NCBI RefSeq assembly: GCF_000275845.1
Contig: NW_006766887.1
Location: forward strand, 1,503,233-1,567,232
Source: Dichomitus squalens LYAD-421 SS1
Lineage: Eukaryota; Basidiomycota; Agaricomycetes; Polyporales; Polyporaceae
Reading direction: 5' to 3'
Length of the DNA stretch: 64,000 nucleotides
Below the pieces are notes generated by a model. It saw nothing but the letters and a program-made list of their open reading frames with translations. It did no database searches and was not told the DNA's origin. Both the position numbers and the translations under genes were made by a program. Numbering within the stretch: position 1 is the stretch's first letter; the number at the start of each line of letters is the position of its first letter. Below are positions 24,828 to 35,803 of the stretch, piece by piece.

Positions 24828-24908
24828 CTCTCTGTCGGGGAGTCGAACCCCGCTTTCGCGCGGCCATATCATGACAGGCGCGTGTACTAACCGATATACT
24901 AACAGAGA
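24828..24908 (-). tRNA. tRNA-Asp(GTC): tRNA-Asp (GTC) with a short intron
   Basis: Read on the minus strand the cloverleaf is complete: acceptor TCTCTGT pairs with ACAGAGA, positions 8-9 are TA, the D arm is GTATATCGGTTAGTAC, the anticodon stem CGCGC pairs with GCGCG, the T arm is CGGGG TTCGACT CCCCG, and the discriminator is G. The anticodon loop CTGTCA is followed by about 9 extra bases (TGATATGGC) before position 38, the canonical intron site after position 37. Total length 81 nt. The internal B box GGTTCGACTCC is intact, so the gene should be transcribed by Pol III. Confidence 0.93.
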
Positions 24909-27900
24909 CACGCTAAGTCGACCAACACACAAATATATATAGCCCGTATGCAGCACTAGCAGTACTTCGCGGCGCATAAGGGAAGTCCTCAGATCCGAAC
25001 CACTACATAGTTACTTTGATGGCCCTGCCAGTGAGCACCTATTATCAAGTCGATCTCACAGGCTGATTATTACACTCTTACAATCTTACCCTGCGGACCA
25101 AGTTATGCAGTCGGATACTAAGAAGATACAGCACATTAGAGAGCTTTCATTATAGCAAGGTCCTTGTGAACCACCGCTTTAGAAATGTGCCAGTTTGTCG
25201 AAGGGGATATCGGCGCGAGGAGAGGAGCACCCCAGATTTTTGTGCATCGTACCATGACCAAGAGCAGGCCGTGGTGTGTGCGAACGTCAGAGCACAAGGA
25301 TGCGCGCCGAGCTGCTTTGGGGTCGTACCGTATACCCAGGTGCGTAAGGGTTGCTCGCCAAGGGTGCGAGGATGCGCTGTATCGAAGGTGCGATCATCAA
25401 ACGAGTGAAGCAGACCTTAAGAAATGGGTGTGATACCTAGGATTGGACTCGGATAGAAGTAGGAAGCCAGCAATGCTGGAGAAGCAAGGAGCCTTGTGGA
25501 ACAGCGCACCACATTGTCTGGAGAGTAGTCCCACTGGAGGAATGTAGTGGAAAGTCATTAAAGGTGTTGGTGACGGTGCAGGACACGTGGAAGATAGGTA
25601 CCCAGCAGCACGGTTTGCAGCGAAACCAGGTGGAACAGGAGCTATGATCGACTGAACGAAGGACTAGGCAGTCACCGCGGAATGAACGCTCGGAGACAAT
25701 GTAATGGGATGCTCGCTGCGAACATGAGGAGGAAAGTTCGCGCCATATCGCGGGACCGGAACACCAGCAATGAACTCCCAACCCAGATATGCTCATACGA
25801 GGGTCCTTCGGAGGAAACCACAATGAGACACGGCCATCAGCACAACGCACCGCTGACGGCCTTCTAGACCGATCGGTCCTCTCCACGCAGCTTGTATACT
25901 AGAATAACTCACTTGCTGTCGCCATGCACCTCTCAACCGTTACCCGCTACGAAGCATGGCCTGCTTGTGGAGGGTGTAATCCCGTTCGGACCGGTTGCTT
26001 GCCAAGGGAGAGTGCCATGGATGTCGCGACAAAGTAGCCGTCGTAGGAGTCCGGGTTCTGCACATAACACGCAGTAAGCGAGGGTTATCAGGCAAGCTAT
26101 TCTGGAGATAATTTCGGAGAAAACCGCCGAGTTGCGAGGCCGAGGGGACTGTGTCGATCATGCCGTGTCGAGACGATATTGGGAGGCCGACTTGGTTGGG
26201 ACAATTGCCAGATTAGGCCTTGTATTCGCGACTTGGCAGCTCCCACTATGCGCGCCATCGGCAGTCCAGCCCCTCCGCCCGTTGTGTTCTCGATAGGCCC
26301 GGATCTATGTCTCTGTCCAGCTCACTGCCTGATATCATGCGTCTTCGACGGTATGAGTGATGGTCGTCATGACTATTGGCCCGGCCTTCGCGGTCAACGG
26401 CCACTACCTCCCACAGCGTCAGACTAGTCAGCAGCCACGAGTAGTCTCCGGGATGGTGGATGTCGTAGCTTGCGTCAACTACCTGTAGTAGCAGGGGAGA
26501 AGGGCGGGACAGGTCGGAGCAGAGACTGGCGTCGTTGGGCAGGGAAGAAGGGCAGGACAGGTGAGAGCAGAGGCGGCCAACGACGGCTAGGGGCAGCACT
26601 GGGGACAGGGTCCTGGGCAGGGAAGAGAGAGGTTTGAGACCTGAAGGGAGGTCTGAGACCTGCAAGTGCGGTTAACCCTGAGGTGTGCAGTGCTCGTTGT
26701 AGTCTCTACCTACCTGAGAGTCGAGTATGTGAGCTCACATCCTGTGCCTTCAGGCGGCGCACCTTCTCGTCGTCTCAGACTTGAGGAGCTTTTCTCGTTA
26801 GGTGAGTGGAGTCTTTCATTGGCTCTATGGACTTGCCCCGAGTACAGACCTTCATTGGGAGTTACTCGTTGGCTTGTTCTAGTGCAATCTACACCAACCT
26901 CGCTGCGTAATCCTCCGAGATGCCCCATCAGCAAGAACGACGGATACTTTCTGTGGTCGACTTGGACCCCCTGCAGGTCGACTTCACGGCCGCCGCTAGG
27001 AAAGGCATCGTTACGACCGGACGTTGACACCTGTGAGTCGCGACTTCTATCGCGTATTCTACAGCTTCGGTTCTCGTGTTAAAGCAATCACCGACAATCC
27101 CTGACTCGGTGAATGCTTTTATCGGGTTCGTGATGGAATACGATGCCAAAAGGTATTTGCGTACCTGCAACTTCTCATAGCCAACTAGATCAAAGGACGT
27201 CGGCGTTGGCTCTAGTATGGCATCTGAGAGGATCCATTTTCAATGTCTTTTTATATCTAACGGTCTGATTTGACCCCATGCTCTTATTCCAACCCTGTCA
27301 CTTTGACTGCGCACTGGAATGCGTAATGTGCCGGGGAACGGACGAAGCCTACGCCACCACCGCACCTTTATAGCATTCGAACCTTCTAGCTACAGCAACG
27401 CTGCTGATAGTGACGGACACTCACAATGAGGTTTCGGTGGCCCTACCCAATCAATGTTCTAGCCGCTGGACCAACGCTGGCAAGTGGTCTTCCCCCATTC
27501 CTCTGTGCTGGACATCACGAATCTATCTATTTTGACAGTGAGCCCCGTGTACCACGTCAGATGGAGAAGGCAACGAAAGTGACGCATTCCATCGCTGACG
27601 CAAGAAGTAGATATCGGGACCAGGTCCTTCGATAACTCCAATACTTGCATCGAATACAACTTGACGAAACAGAGGGGAACTTGACTGCGACGTACCTAGC
27701 CTGGTGCGGACATGGGCAGGACAGGTCTGAGTCACCACCATTCTAGTTGAGGATCAGGGAGGCAGAGCAACGTCGGTCACTCTCGCAAAATTTGGCGTGA
27801 GGACGATCCCATGCCAGCCGCCCGACGGTGCAGAAGTACCGACTCCGCTGATGTGTCTGTTTCAGCTGCTCCACCACTTAGCTCATATGCTCTTGCAACA

Positions 27901-28556
27901 ACCAGATATCTCGCTTCACATGGACCGACTTCAGACTGCGACTCTAATCTAACATGACTTTCGGCTCCGACGCTCTGCTACGATTTTCGGGCTTTGAAAG
28001 TGTACTAGTTGTTCAGTACTCGACAATATCAAGCCGACATCCTTTGGCGGGCCCGCCGGCGAAGACAGGCCCTGCTTGGGGCGGTAGCTGTGGTAGCGAG
28101 CGATCGATGACGTTGGACTTCGATGAGTTAGTCATGGTGAGTCTCCTGTATGACAGCAAACGTCTGCGCCATTTAACGTCAGTGTACCAGACGGTCATGC
28201 CCACAATTTGGTCCAGGATTGTCGAGAAGTTGTAGTTCGTTGGTAGACATGTATTCTGGGTGAACACGTAAAATTGAGCTGTCTTCAATTTGAGATCGAT
28301 GGCCGTGTGTGCATGCTGAAAGAATTGTTCATGCTTGAATTTCGTTATCGGGGACTGTGGGCGTCTGTCTGTCCTGCGTTGTCGGGCCCGGGCGCCTCCA
28401 CTGCCGTGTCCGTCGTGCGCGGAGTTACAGCTAACCATCTTGTCCTACAGGCAGCGCGCTGCATATCCAGACATTGTCGTAACTGTGAGCCACAGTAGAC
28501 ATGCAGATCATACAGAGAATACCAATGACCATGCTTGGCTAGCCTTAGGACGTAAC
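24909..28556. other. 3.6-kb stretch without a supported gene
   Basis: Open frames of up to about 150 codons occur on both strands (for example 25437-25886 minus and 28013-28438 minus), but none has a domain, and adjoining frames do not join into splice-consistent chains. An imperfect repeat of a GAAGGGC-GGACAGGT-GAGCAGAG unit lies near 26495-26575, and a related GGCAGGACAGGT motif recurs near 27715. Base composition is lower in GC than in the flanking genes. A decayed transposon is possible but no terminal repeats were found. Confidence 0.4.
26495..26575. repeat. Imperfect short direct repeat
   Basis: Two similar stretches (GGAGAAGGGCGGGACAGGT and GAAGAAGGGCAGGACAGGT) each followed by GAGCAGAG occur about 50 bp apart. 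They are imperfect and only two full units are clear. Confidence 0.4.
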
Positions 28557-29395
28557 ATGAACATGACTCTTGCTCCTTATACCCTCCCATCGGGTGAGCA
28601 TCTGAGATCCCACGAAGCTGCTTGAGTTCTGAGTGTTTGACTAGGGTTTGTTTTGCCGTCAATACACTCTGGTCCGCCTTTCTTCACGTGGGTCTCATTG
28701 CACAGCCTACTCCATCCGATACTGAGAAGCCCCGCCTTCCTCAGACAGCAGCCCAATCCGAACTCGCGCAAGATCGCTACGGACAACTGGACGCGCCTTC
28801 TCCTCTCCTACGCACGACATAAGAAGCTCTTCGTGTTGCGTGCAGAAGACGTCGACGTGCCGAATAGCGAGTGGGAGGAAGTACTAAGTAATCCCAGGAT
28901 TGGCCGTGGGTACCCCGTTCCTTGACGGGTGCTCATACTGGACGCTACTTTGCACCGGCTGACACACTTCTGTGGGTTCACAGGGAAGATTCGTGCAGCA
29001 CACTTGGCGGCCATCCTCGCACACATGGTCACTTCCGGCCAAGCCGTATACGATCCGCCCAACCAGACATCCGCGGTCCTACTCTACTGGCGGTCACCGG
29101 AAGAATGGGCGCAGGTTCTCCACGACTGGGTGCGTCTCCTCCATGCACACCGTCACAGCTCAATGAGATATTCATTCAGCCCTATCATTTGCAGGCGAGT
29201 TCGACAGGCCAGCTTAACACGATCATGACGTTCTACGAGATCGTCGAACCGCCCGTCCCCTCGCCCCTATCTGGGCTTCCGTTCCCCATCCTCCGGAAAG
29301 TCATTACCATTCTCACGAAGTCTAATCGCGCACAGATCATCGCCGTCGCGGACGGCGAAGGTGTGCGCTTCTTGTCGGGGCAACCTGGTCGATAG
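28557..29395 (+). CDS. VPS25: VPS25, ESCRT-II subunit
   Basis: Five exons: 28557-28593, 28645-28687, 28745-28905, 28984-29129 and 29195-29395, in phase to 195 residues, the usual VPS25 length. The N-terminal motif SGPPFFTQQPN is the PPxF-type segment by which VPS25 docks on VPS22 and VPS36. Two winged-helix domains follow: the first with TDNWTRLLLSYARHKKLFVL, the second with the hallmark RSPEEWAQVLHDW at its start and IIAVADGEGVRFL at its end. The protein helps sort ubiquitinated membrane cargo into multivesicular bodies by recruiting ESCRT-III. The ATG at 28557 gives MNMTLAPYTLPSG; the frame is open further upstream but without a better start. Confidence 0.95.
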
Positions 29396-29898
29396 GGCGC
29401 GGAAGGCGATCCGAGTGCGATCGCTGGTGGGTAGCTGACCTCAGAGGTGCTACCGCTGCTGAGCTATCGTACTTCTGTATCTAGAACTAGATGACGTGTA
29501 CGAGGGCGCCGCAGTCCAGGATGCTTGTATTCATGTAGTCCCTATATGACGCAGATCGACGAAAGTGGGCGGGAACCGCAGGATTTGTGGCGTTATGGTA
29601 TTTGCCGGGCTCGAGTCGTCCCGGCCGTACCTGGGTTTCGATATATGACAGGCGGGGACGCCCAGGCACAGGGTCTGTTCTGTCTTTGTCCTATGTGTAT
29701 GGACATCGACTACAGGTGAGACGTGGCTATGATACACAAGAGGGGACATACACATGCGAATAGGGCTGAGTGGTGGTATAGTGCCGAGGACCATTATAGG
29801 AAGATATTGTAGTACAGCAGGAATGGGCTGGGCATGTCGATAATCGTACATGTCGGCAGAACGTGATGGAGACGTAGGTGATCCCGGAACAAAATAAG
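29396..29898. other. Convergent intergenic region VPS25 / RING gene
   Basis: About 500 bp between two converging genes. No gene supported; both terminators must be here. Confidence 0.4.
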
Positions 29899-30987
29899 TC
29901 AGATAGTGAGCGTCCCTTCCAGATAACTCGCAATACTCCTCTCGGGCGACGCAGTGGCAGGGGCGGGAGCGGGCGAGACGATGCCTGGAGAGGACGAGTG
30001 CGATCGCTTAATCGGGCGTTCTAAAACGTCCTCCTCGGTTTCGTCCGGCTCCGAGCTGCGCTTCCGCTTCTTTTCCACGCAGTCTGGGCAGTCGGAGAAA
30101 TAGCTCACGTCTGACATCGCGGGAGAGGGCATGCGGTAGACAGATGTGGAGAGGGGACGGGGCGCTGGTGACGTCCGCTTGAGACTGGGCTGGAGGTTCG
30201 TTTCCAGCGGTTCAAGGCGGAGCTCTGAGATGTGCGGGAGGTGGATGACGGGAGGCGAGCTCGCCCGTAGCTGGGCACTGCGCGGGGAAGGAGGGGTCTC
30301 TGGAGGAGTTTGTAGTTGAGACCTATGATGCGAAGATGGAATGAGCGAAGGGCAAGCAAGGGGTTGCGGAAGCAGTACGCACATATTCTCGTCGTATCGC
30401 TTCTTCAGCTCGTTATAACGCGTCTCGAGCTCGTCTCGCTCGCTCTTGATGCGCAAGGCGTAGTCACGGGCTATCCGCGCAAGGCCCACAAGGCCGAGCG
30501 TGGCCGAAGCGTGGACCGCGGCACGCTTGCGCCAAATAAAGCAGCAGGCCTTCAGGGAGACGTTCTCAGCCAGGAGCTTTTCGTACTCCGCGTTGGATGC
30601 CGAGGCGCCTTTGGTCGGGGCCGGGATCGTGTACTCCAGATGTAGCTTCCGAACGGAAGGCGTAATGAAAGGCTGAAGGTGGTGTGGTACTAGGGTCGGG
30701 TCAACGTTCGCTGAAGATGAAAAGCTCGTGAGCGAGAACCTCACATGACAGGGAGGGTGGTAACTAACATATGGTGTAGGGTTGTTTGCAGGTCGGGCAG
30801 AAGTGATGGTTGGTGTACGGCGTGACAGAGCGGATGAGGCGGATGAGACAGTCCCAGCAAAAGACGTGTCCTACGATAGATAGAGGAGTTGTGAGAAAGT
30901 AGGAAGCTTTGAGCAACAACTGAACTGACCACAAGGTAGCGCAGCGGGATCTTTCAAAGCGCCAAGACAAACGATGCAAGTGGGCAT
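29899..30987 (-). CDS. RING-finger / coiled-coil protein (putative E3 ligase)
   Basis: Four exons: 30987-30930, 30870-30769, 30710-30383 and 30322-29899, in phase to 303 residues; the last intron is 60 nt and in frame, so its retention is possible. Residues 1-52 are a C3HC4 RING: CIVC, then PCGHVFCWDC, then CPTC, with all eight ligands present. A helical coiled coil covers about 85-165 (ARIARDYALRIKSERDELET). The rest is Pro/Ser-rich with a basic patch (EKKRKRS). It should act as an E3 ubiquitin ligase; substrates are unknown. Both RING introns sit at the same place and phase as in the RING gene at 51340-50003, and the post-RING stretch ITPSVRKL resembles IIPSIRRV there, so the two are paralogues. 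Confidence 0.85.
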
Positions 30988-31936
30988 CAGTTATGTTGAG
31001 GCGTGTATAGGATCGGTAGGTGGGTATTCGAAATTCAAAGTGGTCGGCACGGTCGATGGAGGAAGGGTTTGCACGCCTGCCCAGTGATTTATATACTGTA
31101 TTGGAGGCCGCGAGCATGCAGTGGCATAGTCATTCCGAGGCTCCGTATCTTGGCGGGAACCGTATCAGCGCAATGTCCAGACCAGACGGAATGGGCACAT
31201 TGTGGTGGAGCGAAGAACACACCTAGACGCAGCTCTTTTTGACTGTAACACTTCCATCCACGTACGACGCGGGTCCGTCTGAGCGCGGATGAGCGCCAAA
31301 TGAGTCTGGGCTGGAGGGTCCGTGCATATTGGACGTGTTCGTAAAGGCCTAGAAGGGACACACGACCATGGAAAATGGCTTCCGTTCATGAGTTACACGG
31401 ACACCTCGGGCTTCGTGCCACTGCTGTCACGATGATGTATTTGCGCGTACGTGGGGTAATTTGAGTCGAGATATCGGACTCATGTTGTCGTATGTTGCAC
31501 TGCGAAGCGTAGTTTAGTCGTGAGCGGAGAGAAATGCGACGGTCTGGGCCCGGTCCCGATCGATCGAGCCCGTATCTCGAGGTAGCACAGCCTCTCGGCT
31601 CGGCCCGACACCAGGTTGAGACAGCCGCCAGCAACCGCCAAAGGCCTAGTGGAGGACTGCCACAGTGAGTCTCCCATGATAGCCACTCTAAAGTCTCTTG
31701 TGAACGCATATACATATACCGTGACGACTTGCTGCTCATTGAAATGCATAGCTGACTTGACACGTATGTCTGTAGCGTGTCTCGCTCGCTTATCCTCGAA
31801 GCCTGACGCTCGCGCTAACCCTCCAGACTGAAGGGCTCGATCACTGCCGACTGCGGTTTCACGGTCCACTTCGATCTGATTGAGAAAAAGCTCGTGCATC
31901 ATGCCCGGAGTGTCTGTTCTCTGTCGTCGAGTAGCC
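30988..31936. other. Intergenic, no gene seen
   Basis: About 950 bp upstream of the RING gene and left of the inverted-repeat element. Open frames of 70-140 codons overlap without domains. Confidence 0.4.
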
Positions 31937-31938
31937 TA

Positions 31939-31993
31939 CAACGAGGTATGTAAACCTCTGGGATATCGGGCCAGGGAGGTATGAGACCTCCCA
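31939..31993 (+). repeat. Left terminal inverted repeat of the 684-bp element
   Basis: Pairs with 32568-32622 with two mismatches in 55 bp. Confidence 0.85.
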
Positions 31994-32462
31994 GCCACGC
32001 ATATGATTGGCTGTCAGCCTAGGACATCAATACGGGCGCATCAGTTTTTGATAGCTGGAACGGTGTACGTACTCGAAGCAACTTCAAGGAGCTCAAATGA
32101 AAACCATACTCCCTCTGAGGAGGTCGCAGTAATTGACGAGGCAGCATTTGTCTAACAGATGCAGAGTGTTGTGCAGGCATGGCGGGTGAGGAGGGTGGGC
32201 GACGCGCGACGCAAAAGACCACCGACGCTGTCACCACGGGCGCATCAGCGCGCTGGTTTTGATGATCAGAGTTCTCAATCAGCATTGTGGCGTTTGATGC
32301 TAGATTTTGGGTTTGCGCGAAGAGGACCCGCCATTCGTGCTCCCTCCCCTCCCTCGCTGCGCTCGGGGGGTCCCCCGAGCCGGGAGCACTCAGGCGGGCA
32401 CTCTAAAGCCTCGTTCGCGCGATAAATACAGACGGCGTCCCCTCTTGGGGGAGGAGGAGGTG

Positions 32463-32540
32463 TCCAAACCCAAACCCAAACCCTCACCGAACCCAAACCC
32501 TCACCCGAACCCTAACCGAACCCTAACCGAGACTCTAACC
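32463..32540. repeat. Degenerate telomere-like repeat tract
   Basis: Units such as CCCAAACC, CCCTCACCGAA and CCCTAACCGAA are repeated about ten times. CCCTAA is the complement of the TTAGGG telomere unit used by many basidiomycetes. The tract is inside the inverted-repeat element, so it is interstitial. Confidence 0.7.
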
Positions 32541-32567
32541 GACGCGTATCACTAAGACCGCGTGGGT

Positions 32568-32622
32568 TGGGAGGTTTGATACCTCCCTGGCCCGATATCC
32601 CAGAGGTTTACATACCTCGTTG
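32568..32622 (-). repeat. Right terminal inverted repeat of the 684-bp element
   Basis: Inverted partner of 31939-31993; followed by TA. Confidence 0.85.
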
Positions 32623-32624
32623 TA

Positions 32625-33288
32625 GTCTCTACTGTCGTTGTTTCCTGCGACGACGTGTACAGTGGCTGCGAGCTCAGCCCATAGAATGCGAGGATCGCCC
32701 TATTGGTGTGCACAACTTCCATCGCGCGTGGATCCTTCAGCGTTCGGTACACTTACTATCCGCCAGCGCCCATTCAGAATTTGCGATCTCCGGGTTCCCT
32801 GAATCTACGGATACGAGGGATAGAATGCCCGTCTGTCCACAAGTACCACCCAACAGTGCTTCATGCCGCTTAGTCACCTACCATCTTCCTGCTAGCTTAC
32901 ACGAAATGCCCTCAGTGTACTGGGCCGCCCAACGGTATCCCCAAGCTTCGGTGAGTCTTGTTCTTGGGCTTAGAGCCACCTCCCGACAATCTAATTTGGT
33001 ACGTTGCCCTTCGACCTCCGGGTGTGCAGCTTATCGGGCACGTAAAAAGCGCTCCATTTCACAATTTCAACACGTCCCTTTGCCATTGATGCGCGCGACG
33101 CCAACCTTCCGCTAATCTCACATCCCGTCGATTGCATTTCAAGTGCAGCTCCTGTCACGTCAAATGGTGCCGAAGTCGCCGCGTAGCGATATGAAGTAGC
33201 TCATCTAGGAGGGGAATTGGTATGTCGCGGATTGAGTATCTACCTCCCCCTTCATCCCACTGCACACTGTTCACTGCTGTGCGGCGAT
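32625..33288. other. Intergenic, no gene seen
   Basis: An open frame of 182 codons on the plus strand (32567-33115) starts inside the right inverted repeat and has no domain, so it is taken as chance. Confidence 0.4.
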
Positions 33289-33828
33289 ATGTCTTCCTCA
33301 GATGCGAGCGAAGAAGCAACTGTGTACAAACTCCTGTAAGTCTTACGCTTGACTCGCTGCCTAGACAATGGCCAACGTGTTTGAACATCATAGGACTGTC
33401 TCAAATTACTATGGGAACGCAGCAGTAGGTAGGTATGTCACTCTCATCATCCCTCTTTGGAGCCCCCTTTTGCTATGTCCCGACAAATTGTCCTCATTGC
33501 ATCTCGTACCGCAGTGCTATATCTCTGGGAATGGGTTATCACCACAGGGGAAGAGGCGACACATTTCTGGAATGGAAAACTTACGGGGGCATCGGTATTG
33601 TTCTTTCTGAATAGGTACCTCAGCATGGCGTATCTTCTCATGAACTTTTTGGGTATAGCACAATGTCTGATACGGTACGTTTGATGGTTTTATCATCTGA
33701 CTGTACAATTGACCCGCCCATGCAGTTCTGGCATCTTGGTTCAAGACCTATTATCGGCCATTCCTACTGTAGGCAGAACCGCACCTTCAGCCCGGACTCT
33801 GTTCGTTCTACTATCTCCACGGAGTTGA
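33289..33828 (+). pseudogene. Truncated DUF6533-type membrane protein
   Basis: Four exons (33289-33335, 33394-33428, 33515-33674, 33726-33828) join in phase to only 114 residues. The N-terminus YYGNAAVVLYLWEWVITTG followed by KLTGASVLFFLNRYLSM is the signature of DUF6533, a family of fungal multi-pass membrane proteins usually around 300 residues. The frame then runs into a stop after a degenerate helix (IPTVGRTAPSARTLFVLLS). More than half the expected protein, including later helices, is missing. The 3' end overlaps the stop of the minus-strand F-box-like gene, so that gene or a rearrangement probably cut it. It could also be a short expressed form. Confidence 0.65.
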
Positions 33829-34856
33829 TCGGACTTGAAATGGATTGGTCAGCAGCTTATAGACTTCGACCGAGTCACGCACTAACCACACAGATAGCAC
33901 CTCGCGCGTAGTCTTCAGGTTCTCGAAAGTATCATAGACGCCCCACCCCATTCGACGGAAGCATTCTAAGTGGCCGCCCACGTGATTGGACACGTCCCGT
34001 ACGGTGAGGTCATAGTCCAAACTGCTAGTTAACGTTGCTTAGCCGCAACTCTTCTACATACAACGGAGGGCCGATACGTACTCCTCATGAAGCAGTCCAA
34101 GTAAATCATACACAGTGACAGGCCGCTGAAGTTTCAAGGTTTCGTTCTTTGGTCGTCGCCACCCAATCATGTTGAGAAGGAGTATATTCGAAACCGGGGT
34201 AGCAGTCGCGAAACTCCGGGCTGTGATGGGGTGGTCTCCAAGGTAAGCGCGGTTTCTGGCATCTCCTGCGTTAGGTTTCTCGGAACCTGAGCTATTGTCC
34301 CAACGAAGGTAGGCGTCGTCTTCGATTGGTTGCCCCTTCCCGTCCCGGCACTCATCGCTCTTTCGGAAGTCGATATAGAATAGAACTGGATTTGGCGCGA
34401 AGGAGACATCGGCGTCGTAGTCTTCTGTCACATGCACTGCAGAGAATGCCTCGATACAGTCCGCGCTCTCTCGCATACGCTCGCCTGCCAATGGGAGCAC
34501 CACGAGCGTCAGCCCGCAGAAGGGCGCCAGAGGCCACAGCAACACGACGTACGGTTATACTCTAGCATGGCGTCTCCACAATGAGGATGCTTGCAGAAAC
34601 CGTCGCGTTCGATGCACTGGAGGGCGATGTCCTGCCACACACCGTCCTCCGAGCCCCCGTCCAGCGGAAGTCGACCCAACCCATTCTTCCAGCAGATGGT
34701 CTTCCAGAACGCTTCCGGGTCTGTCTCCCAGTCATGGAGCACCGCGCATCGGGGATCTGCGAGGTAGAGACAGACAACGGTTCGGAGGTCCCATGGGTCT
34801 AGGTAAGTCTTGATCATAAGGATAATTTCCAGAGGAAGATCGAAGAATGTGACCAT
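33811..34856 (-). CDS. F-box-like protein
   Basis: Exon 1 is 34856-34553; it opens with MVTFFDLPLEIILMIKTYLD, the LP.E...I..YL pattern of an F-box, which binds Skp1 in SCF ubiquitin ligases. It continues with a Trp- and Cys-rich stretch (FWKTICWKNGLG, FCKHPHCGDA). Exon 2 starts at 34484 after a GTACGT...GGCAG intron and runs to about 34070 (ESADCIEAFSAVHVTEDY ... HPITARSF). A further exon (DYDLTVRDVSNHVGGHLECF) ends at 33811. The last junction is unclear: no donor-acceptor pair of normal length fits the phase, so there may be a very short intron (33 nt) or a frameshift. Agaricomycete genomes hold many such F-box genes. The frame is open 56 codons upstream of the chosen Met. Confidence 0.6.
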
Positions 34857-35803
34857 CTTGAAATAAGGTATAGATGATGCGAGCCTCTGATGCAAAGGGT
34901 TGACTAGATTAATGGCATTCCATGGTTCTGCGGAGACGCGCATGGGCGCTGTCGAGTGATTATGAGGTGGCTGAGAAAAGCTTCTGTAAGCAATCACGTT
35001 ACCTAATGAGTTGCCTTCCGTCATCGGCTTGTGAGCCTTACCGTAGGCTGTTGATCTCCCCTGTTTCTCCAGCGAACATTACTGTGTATGTGCTCCAAAG
35101 GTCACATCTGCATATGAACTACGTCTCTTGTGATTTCAGCTAACATCTAAGTAGGCTCGCGCTTCGTCTGTGACGTTTGACGCTTATGGCACCGGACGTG
35201 CTACTATGTGACATATTGGTGCAGTGTATTAACAGATAGGCACATGCGAATTCCAGTATGCCAGCATCTTACTCGTGCGGCTGAGCGCACCGGAATGCTG
35301 GAAAGTGTCACCATATAACAGGAGATCTGAACCTGAAGGTAGGGACTCGCATCACAGCGGGCAAAGCGCCAGGCTTCACACAGGAAAATTCGTGCGGCGT
35401 TCGTGAGCCACGCAACTTGATCCTAGCATTTCTAGTGGGCCTTTGTATCCCTCTCTATAATTTGGGAATTCCCATTGGCAGGTTGCGTGGCCCACATAGG
35501 TAGCATGGATTTTCTCACCTGCCGTGCATACGACTATGTCAGCAGAGCCGGAAGACGCCTGACGGGTGATTCCCGCCCGTACCGCCATGCTGTTCAAACC
35601 TTGTAAAAGCTGTACTTGGGTTATTCTGCATGGCTTTAGCTTCACAAGAGCTTTTGCCTACTTATAATCTCGCGTTGCCCCCATCCTTCACTGTGCTCGC
35701 TCGTATACAGTCGCAAATACAGTGATCGTTCCAGTGGTATGCCTCCATTTTGATGGTTGAATGATTTGCGTTCTAATAAATGTCTCGCTTCGCAGCCATC
35801 AAC
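34857..35803. other. Intergenic, no gene seen
   Basis: Lies between the F-box-like gene and the first HET copy. No supported gene. Confidence 0.4.

Larger units (their letters stand above)
31939..32622. mobile_element. MITE-like element with 55-bp terminal inverted repeats
   Basis: Bases 31939-31993 are the reverse complement of 32568-32622 with two mismatches. The repeats start CAACGAGGTATGTAAACCTC and contain GGGATATCGGGCC. Each end is bounded by TA (31937-31938 and 32623-32624), the target-site duplication expected for Tc1/mariner-type elements. The 684-bp interior has no transposase frame, so it would be non-autonomous. A weaker complementarity (CCAGCCACGC against GCGTGGGTTGG) continues inside the right repeat. 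The interior also holds a telomere-like CCCAAACC/CCCTAACC tract. Confidence 0.85.

Noticed and set aside
25437..25886. 149-codon minus-strand frame
   Set aside because: Cys- and Ser-rich without motif, and no adjoining exons.
28013..28438. 141-codon minus-strand frame upstream of VPS25
   Set aside because: No domain and no splice partners; treated as chance.
31939..32622. Chromosome end because of telomere-like units
   Set aside because: The units are degenerate, few, enclosed in an inverted-repeat element and flanked by genes on both sides.
32567..33115. 182-codon plus-strand frame
   Set aside because: Starts inside the transposon-like repeat, no domain, no consistent codon use.
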